NCBI GenBank assembly: GCA_038320885.1
Contig: JBBQER010000003.1
Coordinates: 17,047-81,046, forward strand
DNA from: JBBQER01 sp038320885
GTDB lineage: Bacteria > Actinomycetota > Acidimicrobiia > IMCC26256 > PALSA-610
Direction: 5' to 3'
Length of the DNA stretch: 64,000 bases
Shown here: positions 1-9,108 of the stretch, one piece after another
How the letters are laid out: every line of letters begins with the position of its first letter
How positions within the stretch are numbered: the first letter of the stretch is position 1
Program-made: the position numbers and the translations under genes
Notes under the pieces: generated by a model
What the model was told of the DNA's origin: nothing
The model's database searches: none
What the model saw: only the letters and a program-made list of their open reading frames with translations

Positions 1-787
1 ACTCGGTTGGTGTCGAGGCGGGAAGAGGAGCGCGGATGCTCAAGGCCTCGAGCAATTCCACCGCGTGGCCGCGCAGGCAGGGAGCATCGGACGCGTCCAA
101 CCCGTCGCGTACCGAAGCCGAGTCGGCTACCTCCACCGCAAATGATGACGAAGGGTCCGACGTCTCGACCGCGAACACGCCCCTGATCGCGTCGCCGCGA
201 CTGATCGCGAAGGCCGGGCTGAGCGCAGCCGCGTACCGCAGCGACGCGAGCACTTCATCGTCCTCTTCCGGCGGTGTGAACCCGAGCGGCAGGGCAATGT
301 CGCGCTCGTGCACCCACGAGTCCCACAATGCGTGTTGCGCGAGGAGACGAATCGGCAGGTGACCGGGCGGCGACTCGGCGAGCGTCGACCATCCGTTGTC
401 GTCGAGCGGCGCGAGCAGATCGAGGTAGGCGTCGTTCGACGACGCGAACTGGTCGAGAACCTCCGACGGCGCCAGCGCGCGCAGCGGCTCGACGAACAGC
501 GGTGGTGTGGCCGCGGGATCGAAGTTCTCCAGCACTCGGGTCGGCGTGCCCGCCAGGCCGGCCATCGTGGACATCTGCCAAAAGCCGTTGACCGTGATCA
601 GGTGAGCAACCACATCCTGGACGGTCCAACCCTCACAACGCGTCGGCGCCTTCCACTCGGCGTCACCGAAGTCGCCGAGCATCTTGGCCATGCGCCTCCG
701 CTGGCGCACGACCGGAGCGAGCTGGTCGTCGAGCGGTCCGTCGATCGAGATGATCGCCGGCGGGTCGTAGCGCGGTGACAGTTTCAC
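1..787 (-). CDS. DinB/maleylpyruvate isomerase-like protein (TIGR03083 type), 3' end outside window
   Basis: The reading frame is open from a GTG at 787 to the left edge, 262 codons, so the C-terminus is missing. Near residues 45-60 it has the family hallmark CEGWTVQDVVAHLITVNGF, in which a Trp-Thr-x-x-Asp-Val-x-x-His run carries the first metal-binding His of the DinB fold. A second His-rich stretch, LAQHALWDSWVHERDIA, sits near residue 165. In Actinomycetota this family includes mycothiol-dependent maleylpyruvate isomerase and many uncharacterised mycothiol S-transferases. The substrate cannot be read from sequence. The gene stands divergently 45 bases from the DUF2332 gene, so the two probably share a promoter region. 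Confidence 0.75.
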   Translation of the reverse strand, partial: MKLSPRYDPPAIISIDGPLDDQLAPVVRQRRRMAKMLGDFGDAEWKAPTRCEGWTVQDVVAHLITVNGFWQMSTMAGLAGTPTRVLENFDPAATPPLFVEPLRALAPSEVLDQFASSNDAYLDLLAPLDDNGWSTLAESPPGHLPIRLLAQHALWDSWVHERDIALPLGFTPPEEDDEVLASLRYAAALSPAFAISRGDAIRGVFAVETSDPSSSFAVEVADSASVRDGLDASDAPCLRGHAVELLEALSIRAPLPASTPTE

Positions 788-832
788 GCGCCCGACGGTA
801 TCCGAGAACGCCGCGCCGTATCTTTTGACCGT

Positions 833-1885
833 ATGCATCCGCTCGCCGAGCTCTGGACGTGGTTCGCCGACACGTCGTGCGCCGGCTACTCGCCGCTGTA
901 CGACCGCATCGCGCGCGCGGTGGCCGCGAGCCCGGAGATGATCGACCTCATCAGCGCGGCGCCGCCGGAGGGTCATCAACCCACGGTCCTGCTCGCGTCG
1001 GTCCACTACCTGCTACTCGGTGGCCTCGACCATCCGCTCGCATCGGTATACGACGGCGCCTCAGATGCCGAACCCGGCCCACTCTTCATCGACATGTGTG
1101 TGCACAACCGCGATCGCGTCGTGGATCTTCTCGCGACGCGTCATACCAACACCAACGAGGTCGGACGGTCGGCCGTGCTCGGGCCCGCGCTCACAACCGT
1201 CGCCGAGACACTCGGCGCGCCACTCGGTCTGGTCGACGTCGGTTGCAGCGCCGGCCTCAACCTCCTGTGCGATCGGTACCTGCTCGACTACGGCGCGTCC
1301 GGAACGACGGGACCGGGCGACGCCGCCGTGCGCATCTCGTGTGAGGTCGTCGGCGGGCGGCCGCCGATCGCGCCGGCGCTTCCGGCGATCGCGGCTCGCG
1401 TCGGGATCGATCGCGATCCGGTGGATGCGACCGACGACGACGACGTGCGTTGGCAGCTCGCCTGCGTGTGGCCCGACACCGGCCGGCTCCCGCGCACGCG
1501 CCTCGCGCTCGCGGAAGCGAAGCGCACGCCGCCGCGGTTCGTGCGCGGCGATGCGGTGCAACGCGTCGCCGACGTCGTCCTCGGCTTGCCGAGTGGGTCG
1601 GTCCCGGTCGTCGTGACGACGTGGGCGGCGGCCTACTTCCCGGTCCGGGAGCGGGTGGCGTTCCGGGAGGCGCTCGTGGCCGCCTCGCGTGAGCGGCCGG
1701 TCGCGTGGGTCAGCGGCGAGGGCGCGGGCGTCATCGATCTGTTCGCCGGGGTCGAGGTGCCGCGCGACGCCGACGGGTTGGAGCCGAGCCTGCTGGGTCT
1801 CGTCGTGTTCCGGGACGGCGTCGCCGACGCCCGCTTCCTCGCTTTCGTCCACCCGCACGGGAACTGGATCGACTGGCGCGCGTAG
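833..1885 (+). CDS. DUF2332 family protein
   Basis: A 350-residue protein with the length and look of DUF2332, a family common in Actinomycetota and without a settled function. Visible features are an N-terminal helical half (LWTWFADTSC at residues 6-15) and a glycine motif VDVGCSAGLNLLCDRY near residue 133 that resembles the SAM-binding motif I of class I methyltransferases. A C-terminal VFHPHGNW-like ending (FVHPHGNWIDW) closes the protein. An ATG at 833 starts it. No enzyme activity can be assigned; a Rossmann-like fold is the most that can be said. The SRPBCC gene follows 9 bases after its stop, so the two may be co-transcribed. Confidence 0.7.
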   Translation: MHPLAELWTWFADTSCAGYSPLYDRIARAVAASPEMIDLISAAPPEGHQPTVLLASVHYLLLGGLDHPLASVYDGASDAEPGPLFIDMCVHNRDRVVDLLATRHTNTNEVGRSAVLGPALTTVAETLGAPLGLVDVGCSAGLNLLCDRYLLDYGASGTTGPGDAAVRISCEVVGGRPPIAPALPAIAARVGIDRDPVDATDDDDVRWQLACVWPDTGRLPRTRLALAEAKRTPPRFVRGDAVQRVADVVLGLPSGSVPVVVTTWAAAYFPVRERVAFREALVAASRERPVAWVSGEGAGVIDLFAGVEVPRDADGLEPSLLGLVVFRDGVADARFLAFVHPHGNWIDWRA

Positions 1886-1894
1886 GGTCAAGGC

Positions 1895-2344
1895 GTGCAC
1901 GACTCCGTAACCGTTCATATGGCCGCTCCTCCCGAGCGGGTGTGGGATCTCGTGAGCGACGTCACCCGCATCGGCGAGTTCAGTCCCGAGACGTTCGAGG
2001 CCGAGTGGCTCGAGGGGGCGACGGGCCCGGCCGTCGGTGCCAAGTTCCGCGGCCACGTGAAGCGAAACGGCAAGGGACCGATCTACTGGGTCACCTGCAC
2101 GGTGATGGCCAGCGAGGCCGGCCGCGAGTTCACGTTCGGTACCAGTGGCAAGACCGAACCGTTGAACGTGTGGAGCTACCGGCTCGAGCCGAACGGTGAC
2201 GGCACCGACGTGACCGAGTCGTTCCGGCTCGCGAACAAGCTCGGTCTGCGCGTCTATTGGGCCTTGCTGGGCTGGACGCGCGGGCGTACGAACCGCAACG
2301 GCATGCGCACGACGCTCGAACGGATGAAGGCGGTAGTCGAATGA
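1895..2344 (+). CDS. SRPBCC (START/Bet v1-like) family protein
   Basis: A 149-residue protein starting at GTG 1895. The N-terminus has the polyketide-cyclase/dehydrase signature: a short beta strand, then AAPPERVWDLVSDVTRIGEF and, further on, a Trp-rich strand region ending in SYRLEPNGDGTDVTESF. These proteins form a helix-grip fold with a hydrophobic cavity and bind lipids or aromatic molecules; some are cyclases and many have no known ligand. Its stop overlaps the start of the DUF2855 gene (ATGA), so the pair is translationally coupled and may act on related substrates. Confidence 0.75.
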   Translation: MHDSVTVHMAAPPERVWDLVSDVTRIGEFSPETFEAEWLEGATGPAVGAKFRGHVKRNGKGPIYWVTCTVMASEAGREFTFGTSGKTEPLNVWSYRLEPNGDGTDVTESFRLANKLGLRVYWALLGWTRGRTNRNGMRTTLERMKAVVE

Positions 2345-3408
2345 AGGCGTGGACGCTCGCGGTCGATCGCGACGACCTTTCCAACACCACGTTGACCGAG
2401 GGAGCGGTGCCCAATGTCGGGCCGGACGAGGCCCTGTTGCGTGTCGACCGCGTCGGCATGACCGCGAACAACGTGACCTACGCCCTCATGGGCGACGCGA
2501 TGCACTACTGGGACTTCTTCCCCGCGCCAGCCGGTCTGGGGCTCGTGCCGTTGTGGGGCTTCGCCGACGTCGTGGCATCGCGCACCGACGGCGTGGAGGT
2601 CGGTACCCGCGTCTACGGGTACTTGCCGCCTTCGAGTCACCTCCTCGTCCGGCCCGCGCGCGTCGACGAGCGCGGTTTCCGGGACGGAAGCGAGCACCGC
2701 CAGGCGCTGCCGTCGCCGTACAACGTGTACGCGCTCACGACCGCCGATCCCGCGTACGAGGCGGACCGTGAGAATCTCCAGGTCCTCTACCGCCCGCTGT
2801 TCTACACGTCGTTCATGCTGGCCGATCAGCTCGACGACAACGGCTACTTCGGCGCCGACGTGCTCGTGTTGTCGTCGGCTTCGAGCAAGACGGCCTACGG
2901 CGCCGCGTTCCTCCTGCAGGGCAACGGCCCCGAAGTGATCGGCCTCACGTCGCCGGGCAACGTCGCCTTCACCGAGAGTCTCGGCTGCTACAACCGGGTC
3001 GTGTCGTACGACGCCATCGCCGACCTCGACGCGAAGCCCGCGACCGCGTACATCGACGTGCTCGGCAGCACCGACGTGCGCCTGCGCCTGCGCGAGCACT
3101 TGGGCCAGAGCCTGGTGCACGACGCGGTCGTCGGCATCACGTCGCAAGAGTCGTTCGGGGCCGCGGGCCTGACCGATCCGCAGCCCGCGTTCTTCTTCGC
3201 GCCCGACCAGATCCACAAGCGCACCGGCGACTGGGGCCGCGACGAGCTCGACCGCAAGTTCGGCGAGGCCTGGCAGCGCTTCGCACCCGTGGTCGACGGC
3301 TGGGTCGACGTGGTCGAGAACAACGGTCCCGAAGCACTGCGCGCCGCCTGGCTCGAAGTGCTCGCCAACAAAAGCGCCCCGCGCACCGGCCACATCATCA
3401 CGTTCTGA
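2341..3408 (+). CDS. DUF2855 family protein (zinc-less MDR-like)
   Basis: The protein is 355 residues if it starts at the ATG at 2341, which overlaps the preceding stop as ATGA; longer upstream readings lie inside the SRPBCC gene and were rejected. The sequence follows DUF2855: an N-terminal GroES-like barrel (MKAWTLAVDRDDLSNTTL, MTANNVTYALMGD, PLWGFADVVAS) and a Rossmann-like half with VLSSASSKTAYGAAFLL and VIGLTSPGN. It resembles the medium-chain dehydrogenase fold but shows no obvious catalytic zinc site. Biochemical role is unknown. It converges on the permease gene with only seven bases between stops, so transcripts must overlap or stop within genes. Confidence 0.75.
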   Translation: MKAWTLAVDRDDLSNTTLTEGAVPNVGPDEALLRVDRVGMTANNVTYALMGDAMHYWDFFPAPAGLGLVPLWGFADVVASRTDGVEVGTRVYGYLPPSSHLLVRPARVDERGFRDGSEHRQALPSPYNVYALTTADPAYEADRENLQVLYRPLFYTSFMLADQLDDNGYFGADVLVLSSASSKTAYGAAFLLQGNGPEVIGLTSPGNVAFTESLGCYNRVVSYDAIADLDAKPATAYIDVLGSTDVRLRLREHLGQSLVHDAVVGITSQESFGAAGLTDPQPAFFFAPDQIHKRTGDWGRDELDRKFGEAWQRFAPVVDGWVDVVENNGPEALRAAWLEVLANKSAPRTGHIITF

Positions 3409-3415
3409 AAGGCGG

Positions 3416-5875
3416 CTACTCGACGCGGAGTTGCTCGCTCGGCGCCATTCGGACGGTTCCTCTCGAAGCCGCCAGCGCGATCAACACCGCCACCGCCAGC
3501 GCGCCCAGCGGCGCGACGACGAGCGTCGTCCATCCCACGGTCGTGTCGGCCGGCAGGCCGATGTGTTGCGTCACCCCGCGCCAAATTCGGTTGCCGGCGA
3601 TCAATCCCAACGGCACCGCGATCGCGATGCCGGTGACAATGAGCGCCAGGCTCGCGACGACGCCGACCGCGCGTCGCTGACCGCGGGTGAAACCCAACGC
3701 GGCCAGCACCGCGAGGTTCGTTCGGTTGCGGCCCAGCATGGTGACCAGCGCGTGCACCAGTGTGGCGAGAGCGAGAATGGCGATCAACGCCGAGATCAGC
3801 CACGGAACCGCGCGCAGGTGACCCAGATTGCGGACGTCGACCTGAGGCGTGACCTCGCGGATGGAACCCGGGAAGTCGCGGCGTACCGACTCGATCGCCG
3901 CGGCGCGGTCGCGTCGCGGATCGAGCTTGATCACGATCGACTGGGGCACGTTGCTCGGCCCGGTCGTCTCGGCGAGCACCCGCGGCACGACGACGGCGCC
4001 CTCGCCGGCTCCGGACTGGCTCGTGATCGGATCGTTGACGACGGCGATGCCGACTACGCGGAGCCGAAGCCGCACGTGCGGGTTGCTCGTGTTTCCGAGT
4101 GTGACGGCGTCGCCGATGTGCTTGTGCAGCGCTTGCAGGGTGGTGCGGCCCAGCGCGACCTCGCGATCGCCGGCCGGTGCACGACCATCGGTCGTCATCG
4201 GTTGTTCGTGGCCGATGTAGTTGGTCGCAGCGACGACCGGCGCCGCGCGTCCGTCGAAGGTGAACGTGTCGACGTCGTCCTGGTAGCCGGACGCGGCCAC
4301 CACCGCCGGATTCCCGCGCAGCTTGGCGATACCGGCGTCGAGTGGAGCCCGCTCGGAGTATTGGCCCACCGCGATGGTCCACCACGCACCGAAACGCGCC
4401 GGCTCGCTGACCAGCCGGTCGTAGCTCGCAACCATCACGCCGGCAGCCAGCCCCGCGGTCAGAGCCACCGCAGTGACGCCGATCGCAGCTCGCGAGGAGC
4501 GACCCCGGGCGACGCTCGCGCCGACCAGTGCGACCGGGCCCACGCCGCGTAGCACCGGCTCGATCCGGGACGCCGGCTGGCCGGCGCGCAAGCGTCGAGG
4601 CGCCTCTCCCTCGATCGGCGCGATGAGGCCCGTAACCGCGAAGAGCGCGATGACGGCCAGCAGGGTGAGCGCCACGACGGTCGCGTCGAATCTCACGCCG
4701 ATGTCGAACTCCGTCTCGCGCGCGAGGCCGAGCGGGCCGAAGGGCGAGAGCGCGACGATACCAACCGCCGCGACCGCGCAGGCGGGGAGGGCGATCGTCA
4801 ACGAGCGCCCGACGTTGACGAGCCGGAGCTCGCGCCGCGTCATCCCGATCGCAGACAGCCGCGCGAACTCGGCGGCCTCCCGCCGCAGCTCTCGCAACGC
4901 GGTGAGACCGACGAATCCGATGCTCGCGGCGATTGCGATGACAGCGAAGATCAGCAGCGCGTTCCGTTCGAGGTCGATAACGCGTCGCAGCGACGACACC
5001 GAGACGTCGCCGATCGTGGTGGTCTGGGTGAACCATCCTCCGGGACCCTTGCTGAGCGTGCGATCGAATGCGGGGACCGACTGCGGACCGCCGCGGAGCC
5101 GCACGAACACACCCGAGCCGTAGCCGGCTATCCCCCAGGCGTGCGCGGCGAGCCAACCGGGCCCGGCGTAGACTCTGCCCGAGATCACGACGTCGGAAAG
5201 ACTGCCCCCCTCGTCGGGCTGCACGTCTTCGAGGTACCGCACGATCCCGACGACTTTCGACGAGAAGGGCGGCGTCTGCGGCTTGACACTGCCGTCGATC
5301 GCCGCGTCCAGGTCGCGCTGGTGCCAACCGGCGACGCGCACGGTGTCACCGACGTGGAGTCGGGCCTGGCGCGCCGCGTCGGCGCCCAGCATGATCTCGT
5401 CGCCGGCGGCCGGGTCGACGAGCCGACCGTCGACGATGATCGGGTAACCGTGCACAGGCGGAGAGCCCGGCGTGCCTGCGCCCTCGAGCAGGCTCAACCG
5501 GCCCCAATGATTCGACACGGACGGGTCGAGCAACGCGACGACGAGCGTCGTTCCCAACGAGGTGCGCTCGACGCCGTCCAAGCGGTTGACGACGCGACGG
5601 AACCGTTGCGTCACCGTCGGGTTCCCACAGAGCCTGAGGCCGGCGGCCGTACTGTGGATGTCGTCGGGGTTGACGCCCGGCGGGCAGCCCTGGGCGATCT
5701 GGTCGTAGATACGGCTCTGCGCCATGAATCGCGGGATCGACGTGCCGGCCCGATCGGCCGCCTGGAACGATGCCCCCACCACGCTTGCGGCCAACCCCGC
5801 GACCACCGCGAGGAAAACCGAAGCGCGCCGATGCCGGCGCCAAGCCGATGTCACCAGCATCCCGATCGCGGTCAT
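3416..5875 (-). CDS. FtsX-like ABC transporter permease (MacB/LolC type), no adjacent ATPase
   Basis: The chosen start is the ATG at 5875 (MTAIGMLVTSAWRRHRRAS), giving 819 residues. The upstream extension to 5965 is low in hydrophobicity and looks non-coding. Topology fits a duplicated FtsX permease: one TM near residue 25 (VFLAVVAGLAASVVGASF), a large external domain to about 290, and TM clusters near 300-450 and 680-810 with the typical GLTALRELRREAAEFARLSA amphipathic segment. Such permeases work with an ATP-binding subunit in lipoprotein or lipid export or in peptide resistance. No ATP-binding gene is adjacent; the nearest (62505-63515) belongs to another transporter type. The ATPase must be encoded elsewhere or the gene is an orphan. 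Confidence 0.75.
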   Translation of the reverse strand: MTAIGMLVTSAWRRHRRASVFLAVVAGLAASVVGASFQAADRAGTSIPRFMAQSRIYDQIAQGCPPGVNPDDIHSTAAGLRLCGNPTVTQRFRRVVNRLDGVERTSLGTTLVVALLDPSVSNHWGRLSLLEGAGTPGSPPVHGYPIIVDGRLVDPAAGDEIMLGADAARQARLHVGDTVRVAGWHQRDLDAAIDGSVKPQTPPFSSKVVGIVRYLEDVQPDEGGSLSDVVISGRVYAGPGWLAAHAWGIAGYGSGVFVRLRGGPQSVPAFDRTLSKGPGGWFTQTTTIGDVSVSSLRRVIDLERNALLIFAVIAIAASIGFVGLTALRELRREAAEFARLSAIGMTRRELRLVNVGRSLTIALPACAVAAVGIVALSPFGPLGLARETEFDIGVRFDATVVALTLLAVIALFAVTGLIAPIEGEAPRRLRAGQPASRIEPVLRGVGPVALVGASVARGRSSRAAIGVTAVALTAGLAAGVMVASYDRLVSEPARFGAWWTIAVGQYSERAPLDAGIAKLRGNPAVVAASGYQDDVDTFTFDGRAAPVVAATNYIGHEQPMTTDGRAPAGDREVALGRTTLQALHKHIGDAVTLGNTSNPHVRLRLRVVGIAVVNDPITSQSGAGEGAVVVPRVLAETTGPSNVPQSIVIKLDPRRDRAAAIESVRRDFPGSIREVTPQVDVRNLGHLRAVPWLISALIAILALATLVHALVTMLGRNRTNLAVLAALGFTRGQRRAVGVVASLALIVTGIAIAVPLGLIAGNRIWRGVTQHIGLPADTTVGWTTLVVAPLGALAVAVLIALAASRGTVRMAPSEQLRVE

Positions 5876-5988
5876 CCGGACGCAGTCTGGTCTCGTGGAT
5901 CCGGGCGGGGAAGTGTGCCAGCCTGTAGAACCCGAGTGCAGGTAGCCCCCCGGCCCGATCAGCAAGACCTCAGAGGCCCATCGACGAC

Positions 5989-6867
5989 TTGAAGCCGGAG
6001 CTGATTGTGGTTCCCGTGTCAGATGTCGACGGGCGATGGGGTGAGTTCACACTGCCGACATGTTCGGGCATCGCCGCGTTTACGGCCGCCGGGAAGACTG
6101 CCGAGGTGCTGGTACGCGTCGGTTGCCAGTTCGAGTACATCGCACCGGAGACCACGCCGTCGCTGTGGCAGGTGCGACCGCGTCCCGACGGCGAGCATCG
6201 CGTCGTCGCCGAGAGTTGGGAGCCACCGGCTCCCGCACGCAGCTATGTCGACGCGTACGGCAACGCGTGTGAACGCCTGATCCTTCCGCCGGGCCGGTCG
6301 CGGCTGCGTTACGACGCGACAGTCGAGGTGCCGTCGATGCCCGACGACGTCTACACCAGTGCCGGCGAGACCGCGATCGAGGACCTGCCCGACGAGATAT
6401 TCGTCTACCTGCTCCCGAGCCGCTTCTGCTGGCCCGACACGCTGCACGATCAAGCGTGGGAGTTGTTCGAATCGGTGAAGCCGGGCTGGTCGCGAGTGCA
6501 GGCAGTGTGCGACTGGGTCAACGCGCAGACCATCGTGTACGACGTGTGGGAGTCGCGCGCCGGCGTATGTCGGGATCTCACGCAGCTCGGCATCACGCTC
6601 TGCCGCGCGCTCAACATCCCGGCGCGCTACGTGGCCGGGTACCTCCCCGACATCGACGTGGTCCCGCCCGATCTTCCGATGGATTTCTGCTCGTGGTTCG
6701 AAGCCTGGCTCGACGGGCGGTGGTGGACCGTCGACCCTCGCAACAACCAGCCGCGTATCGGCCGGGTTGTGACCGCCCGCGGTCGCGATGCGCTCGACGG
6801 CGCCATGGTCACCACTTGGGGCGGAGCCGCTCTGGAATCGATGGAGGTGTGGGCCGACGAAGCCTGA
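5989..6867 (+). CDS. Transglutaminase-like family protein with altered core
   Basis: A 292-residue protein from TTG 5989, diverging from the permease; GTG at 6007 is an alternative start. It has an N-terminal beta-rich domain and a transglutaminase-like core with the nucleophile motif SRAGVCRDLTQL (Cys near residue 190), followed by LCRALNIPARYVAGYLPDI and RWWTVDPRNNQPRIGR. The stretch before the Cys is shorter than usual for this family: CDWVNAQTIVYD runs almost directly into VWESRAGVCRD, with about a dozen residues missing. The segment PMDFCSWFEAW, where catalytic His may be expected, has no His. Either activity is altered or this is a non-catalytic relative. Confidence 0.7.
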   Translation: MKPELIVVPVSDVDGRWGEFTLPTCSGIAAFTAAGKTAEVLVRVGCQFEYIAPETTPSLWQVRPRPDGEHRVVAESWEPPAPARSYVDAYGNACERLILPPGRSRLRYDATVEVPSMPDDVYTSAGETAIEDLPDEIFVYLLPSRFCWPDTLHDQAWELFESVKPGWSRVQAVCDWVNAQTIVYDVWESRAGVCRDLTQLGITLCRALNIPARYVAGYLPDIDVVPPDLPMDFCSWFEAWLDGRWWTVDPRNNQPRIGRVVTARGRDALDGAMVTTWGGAALESMEVWADEA

Positions 6868-6891
6868 CGCGCGGCCGTTAGGGTCGCGGGT

Positions 6892-7440
6892 ATGAGTGAG
6901 ATCTCCGAACGCTTCCGTGATCTGGCCGCCAAGTTCGGCGCACGTGTCGATGCCGTGCCCGACGATCGTTGGAACAGCCCGTCGCCGTGCGACGACTGGA
7001 CCACGAGAGATGTCGTCGGACACATCGTCGGCAACTGCGCGATGTTCCTCGGCCTGATCAACCGCGAGGTGCCTGCCGGTCCTTCGGTCGAGGACGAGCC
7101 TCGCGGCGCGTGGGCCAACGGGCGCGACTCGATTCAAGCCGCACTCGATGATCCCGCGATCGCGACGACGGCCTACGAAGGACGCATGGGCAAGGGCACC
7201 TTCGAACAGGGCGTCGCGCGATTCGGGTTTATGGATCTGGTCGTGCACTCATGGGATATCGCGCGCGCGGCGGGTGGCGACGAGAAGCTCGATCCCACCG
7301 ACGTGCACGACATGTTCGAGATGGCCAAGCCGATGGACGAGATGATGCGCACGCCCGGCGTCTGCGGTCCGAAGGTCGACGTTCCACCCGGCGCCGACGA
7401 GCAGACGCAGTTCCTCGCCTTCATGGGCCGCCAGGCCTGA
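6892..7440 (+). CDS. TIGR03086 family DinB-like metal-binding protein
   Basis: A 182-residue protein that starts with ATG 25 bases after the transglutaminase-like gene. SPCDDWTTRDVVGHIVGNC (near residues 37-55) and VVHSWDIARAAG (near residue 120) supply the two conserved His-containing helices of the DinB/maleylpyruvate isomerase fold. The family is widespread in Actinomycetota and thought to use mycothiol; its natural substrate is mostly unknown. It belongs to the same superfamily as the gene at the left edge but is clearly divergent from it. A palindromic element lies between its stop and the convergent GNAT gene. Confidence 0.8.
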   Translation: MSEISERFRDLAAKFGARVDAVPDDRWNSPSPCDDWTTRDVVGHIVGNCAMFLGLINREVPAGPSVEDEPRGAWANGRDSIQAALDDPAIATTAYEGRMGKGTFEQGVARFGFMDLVVHSWDIARAAGGDEKLDPTDVHDMFEMAKPMDEMMRTPGVCGPKVDVPPGADEQTQFLAFMGRQA

Positions 7441-7453
7441 GCCCGATCGCTCG

Positions 7454-7502
7454 AACTTTGCGCGTTTGACGTCGATTTTCGGGGTTAAACGCGCAATGAA
7501 CA
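7454..7502. repeat. Palindromic intergenic element, copy A (possible bidirectional terminator)
   Basis: Perfect 10-base arms TTGCGCGTTT (7458-7467) and AAACGCGCAA (7487-7496) flank a 19-base centre between two convergent genes. Read on the minus strand, the element shares the order GTTCATT, GCG, AAC, CCGAAAA, CG-CGT and AAA-GC-AAA with the palindrome at 49986-50036. That suggests a small dispersed repeat family. Its place between convergent genes fits a transcription terminator, but there is no clear T-run. Confidence 0.6.
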
Positions 7503-7537
7503 GCGTAAGCCGAGCTCACCGATGCGGGTCGAGTCGG

Positions 7538-8578
7538 TCACGCTGAGGCCACGCGCCGCAGCACCTCGTCGACGTCGGCTTCCCAGACGGTCTGCTTGGC
7601 GGTGACGACGAAACCCAGCTCGTTGTTGATGGCAAGTATGGGCGCGTTGGTGAACGCGTTGTGCGTGCGGATGCGGAACGACTCGGGTTTGTCGCGGAAG
7701 ATGCGGTCGATCATCGCCGCCTTGAGCCGGCGTCCCAAGCCGTGGCCGCGGTGATCCGGGTGCACGCCGGTGTTGCCCTGGTCGACATGACCCGGCCAGT
7801 CCTCGTAGAAGAACGCCTGGGTGTAGCCGACGAGCCGTTGCGTGGCGCGTTCGCGGGCGAAGATCGTCCATCGTTCCCCAGGAGACTGCGCCTGCTGCTG
7901 CTCGCGTTGTGCCACCCAGTCGGCGTCCATCACCGCGTCCTCGACGTCGAGGTCGTCGTGCGGCATGGTGTTCATCACCACTTCGATCTCGGCGATCGCG
8001 CCGTACTGGTCGCTGGGGTAGGCACCCACGACCGGCCACAGCTCGTACCGCTCGCGCACCTCGCTCGGAACGTCGAGCCATCGACCAACGAGGTCACGGT
8101 CGACCGCGCGCAGGTCGAGGTCACTGCGACGGATGACCTGCCGGTCGGCGCCCCCGACTGAGCACGCGAACAACTCACCGGCCGAGGCGAGGTCCCAGGA
8201 GAAGCCGGCGAGCACGCGCCGGTGCTCCGCCTTCGCGCGCGTGGCAACCGCGGCCACGAGCGAACGGCCGATCCGTTGCCGCCGGTACGGGGGCGCGACG
8301 CGTAGTTCGACGTTCCCGAGGTGCTGGTTGTCGGTCGCCGGCAGGCTCAGCGCTGCGACGCCCGCCATCGCGTTGCCGGACTCCGCGCGCACGACCCACG
8401 TCACCCGCTGGGCGTTGGGACGCTGCTGCGTCGCGAGCCACAGTGCTGGCTCCTCGGCCATCGACACCTCGTCGGGCGCGTGCTCCGCCCACATGGTCTG
8501 TTCGAACGCGACGAGGGCGCGCCGGTCGGCGTCGGTGAGGTGATCGACATCGACTTCCACGACTTCGGCTGCGTGCAT
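7538..8578 (-). CDS. GNAT family N-acetyltransferase, two-domain
   Basis: A 346-residue protein built of two GNAT-like halves. The first (residues 1-165) has VELRVAPPYRRQRIGRSLVA, the acetyl-CoA pyrophosphate-binding Q/RxxGxG/A loop. The second (residues 190-346) has TGVHPDHRGHGLGRRLKAA followed by a C-terminal NAFTNAPILAINNELGFV, the usual Asn-rich motif B region. Tandem-GNAT proteins of this kind occur often in Actinomycetota and some act in mycothiol or antibiotic chemistry, but the acceptor cannot be told here. The flavoprotein gene is directly upstream on the same strand, with its stop six bases before this start. Confidence 0.8.
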   Translation of the reverse strand: MHAAEVVEVDVDHLTDADRRALVAFEQTMWAEHAPDEVSMAEEPALWLATQQRPNAQRVTWVVRAESGNAMAGVAALSLPATDNQHLGNVELRVAPPYRRQRIGRSLVAAVATRAKAEHRRVLAGFSWDLASAGELFACSVGGADRQVIRRSDLDLRAVDRDLVGRWLDVPSEVRERYELWPVVGAYPSDQYGAIAEIEVVMNTMPHDDLDVEDAVMDADWVAQREQQQAQSPGERWTIFARERATQRLVGYTQAFFYEDWPGHVDQGNTGVHPDHRGHGLGRRLKAAMIDRIFRDKPESFRIRTHNAFTNAPILAINNELGFVVTAKQTVWEADVDEVLRRVASA

Positions 8579-8584
8579 GTCCCC

Positions 8585-9052
8585 TCAGTGTGCGGGCGCG
8601 CGCCAGACAGTCGGCGGGGTACCCGCGAAGAGCTCCTTGACGTTCCAGAGCTCGATCCGCCACGGATCGAACCGGAGGAGTCCATACTCGGGATGGGTCG
8701 GCGCTTTGAAGAAGTGCTCCAGCGGGTAGCCCTCCGGCTTGGTCTCGTAGAGCTGCCAGAGACGTAGCCGTTCGCGGTCGTCGTCAACCCACGTCGCGCG
8801 ACATTCGACGTAGATCTGCTCGTGTGATTGGTCCCAATACGCGAGGGACACGAACGGGTTCCGCTCGAGATGCTGGGCCTTGAAGGAGTGACGACCCGTC
8901 GCCAACCAACCGACCGGCTCCTCCCAGACGGGATGCACGAGCCGGCCGCGCGGACGATTGCGCGAGTCCACCGTTGTCATCGACGCCCATTGGATCTGCT
9001 CGACACGACGTCGGAACTCGACGGCGACGTCCGCGAAGTCAACGACATTCAC
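8585..9052 (-). CDS. Pyridoxamine 5'-phosphate oxidase-like flavin/F420-binding protein
   Basis: A 155-residue protein from the GTG at 9052 (VNVVDFADVAVEF). The split-barrel PPOX fold is indicated by IQWASMTTVDSRNRPRGRLV, GWLATGRHSFKAQHLERN and FVSLAYWDQSHEQIYVECRA, which match the strand order of FMN/F420-dependent oxidoreductases. A longer reading to the right runs over the divergent promoter and next gene and was rejected. Substrate and cofactor (FMN or F420) are not readable. It is co-directional with and just upstream of the GNAT gene, and divergent from the reductase-like fusion. Confidence 0.8.
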   Translation of the reverse strand: MNVVDFADVAVEFRRRVEQIQWASMTTVDSRNRPRGRLVHPVWEEPVGWLATGRHSFKAQHLERNPFVSLAYWDQSHEQIYVECRATWVDDDRERLRLWQLYETKPEGYPLEHFFKAPTHPEYGLLRFDPWRIELWNVKELFAGTPPTVWRAPAH

Positions 9053-9108
9053 AGTCGCGATTCTGTCAGGCGCTGAGCGCCCGCGCAGGCCCGCGGTAGA
9101 TTGCCGCC

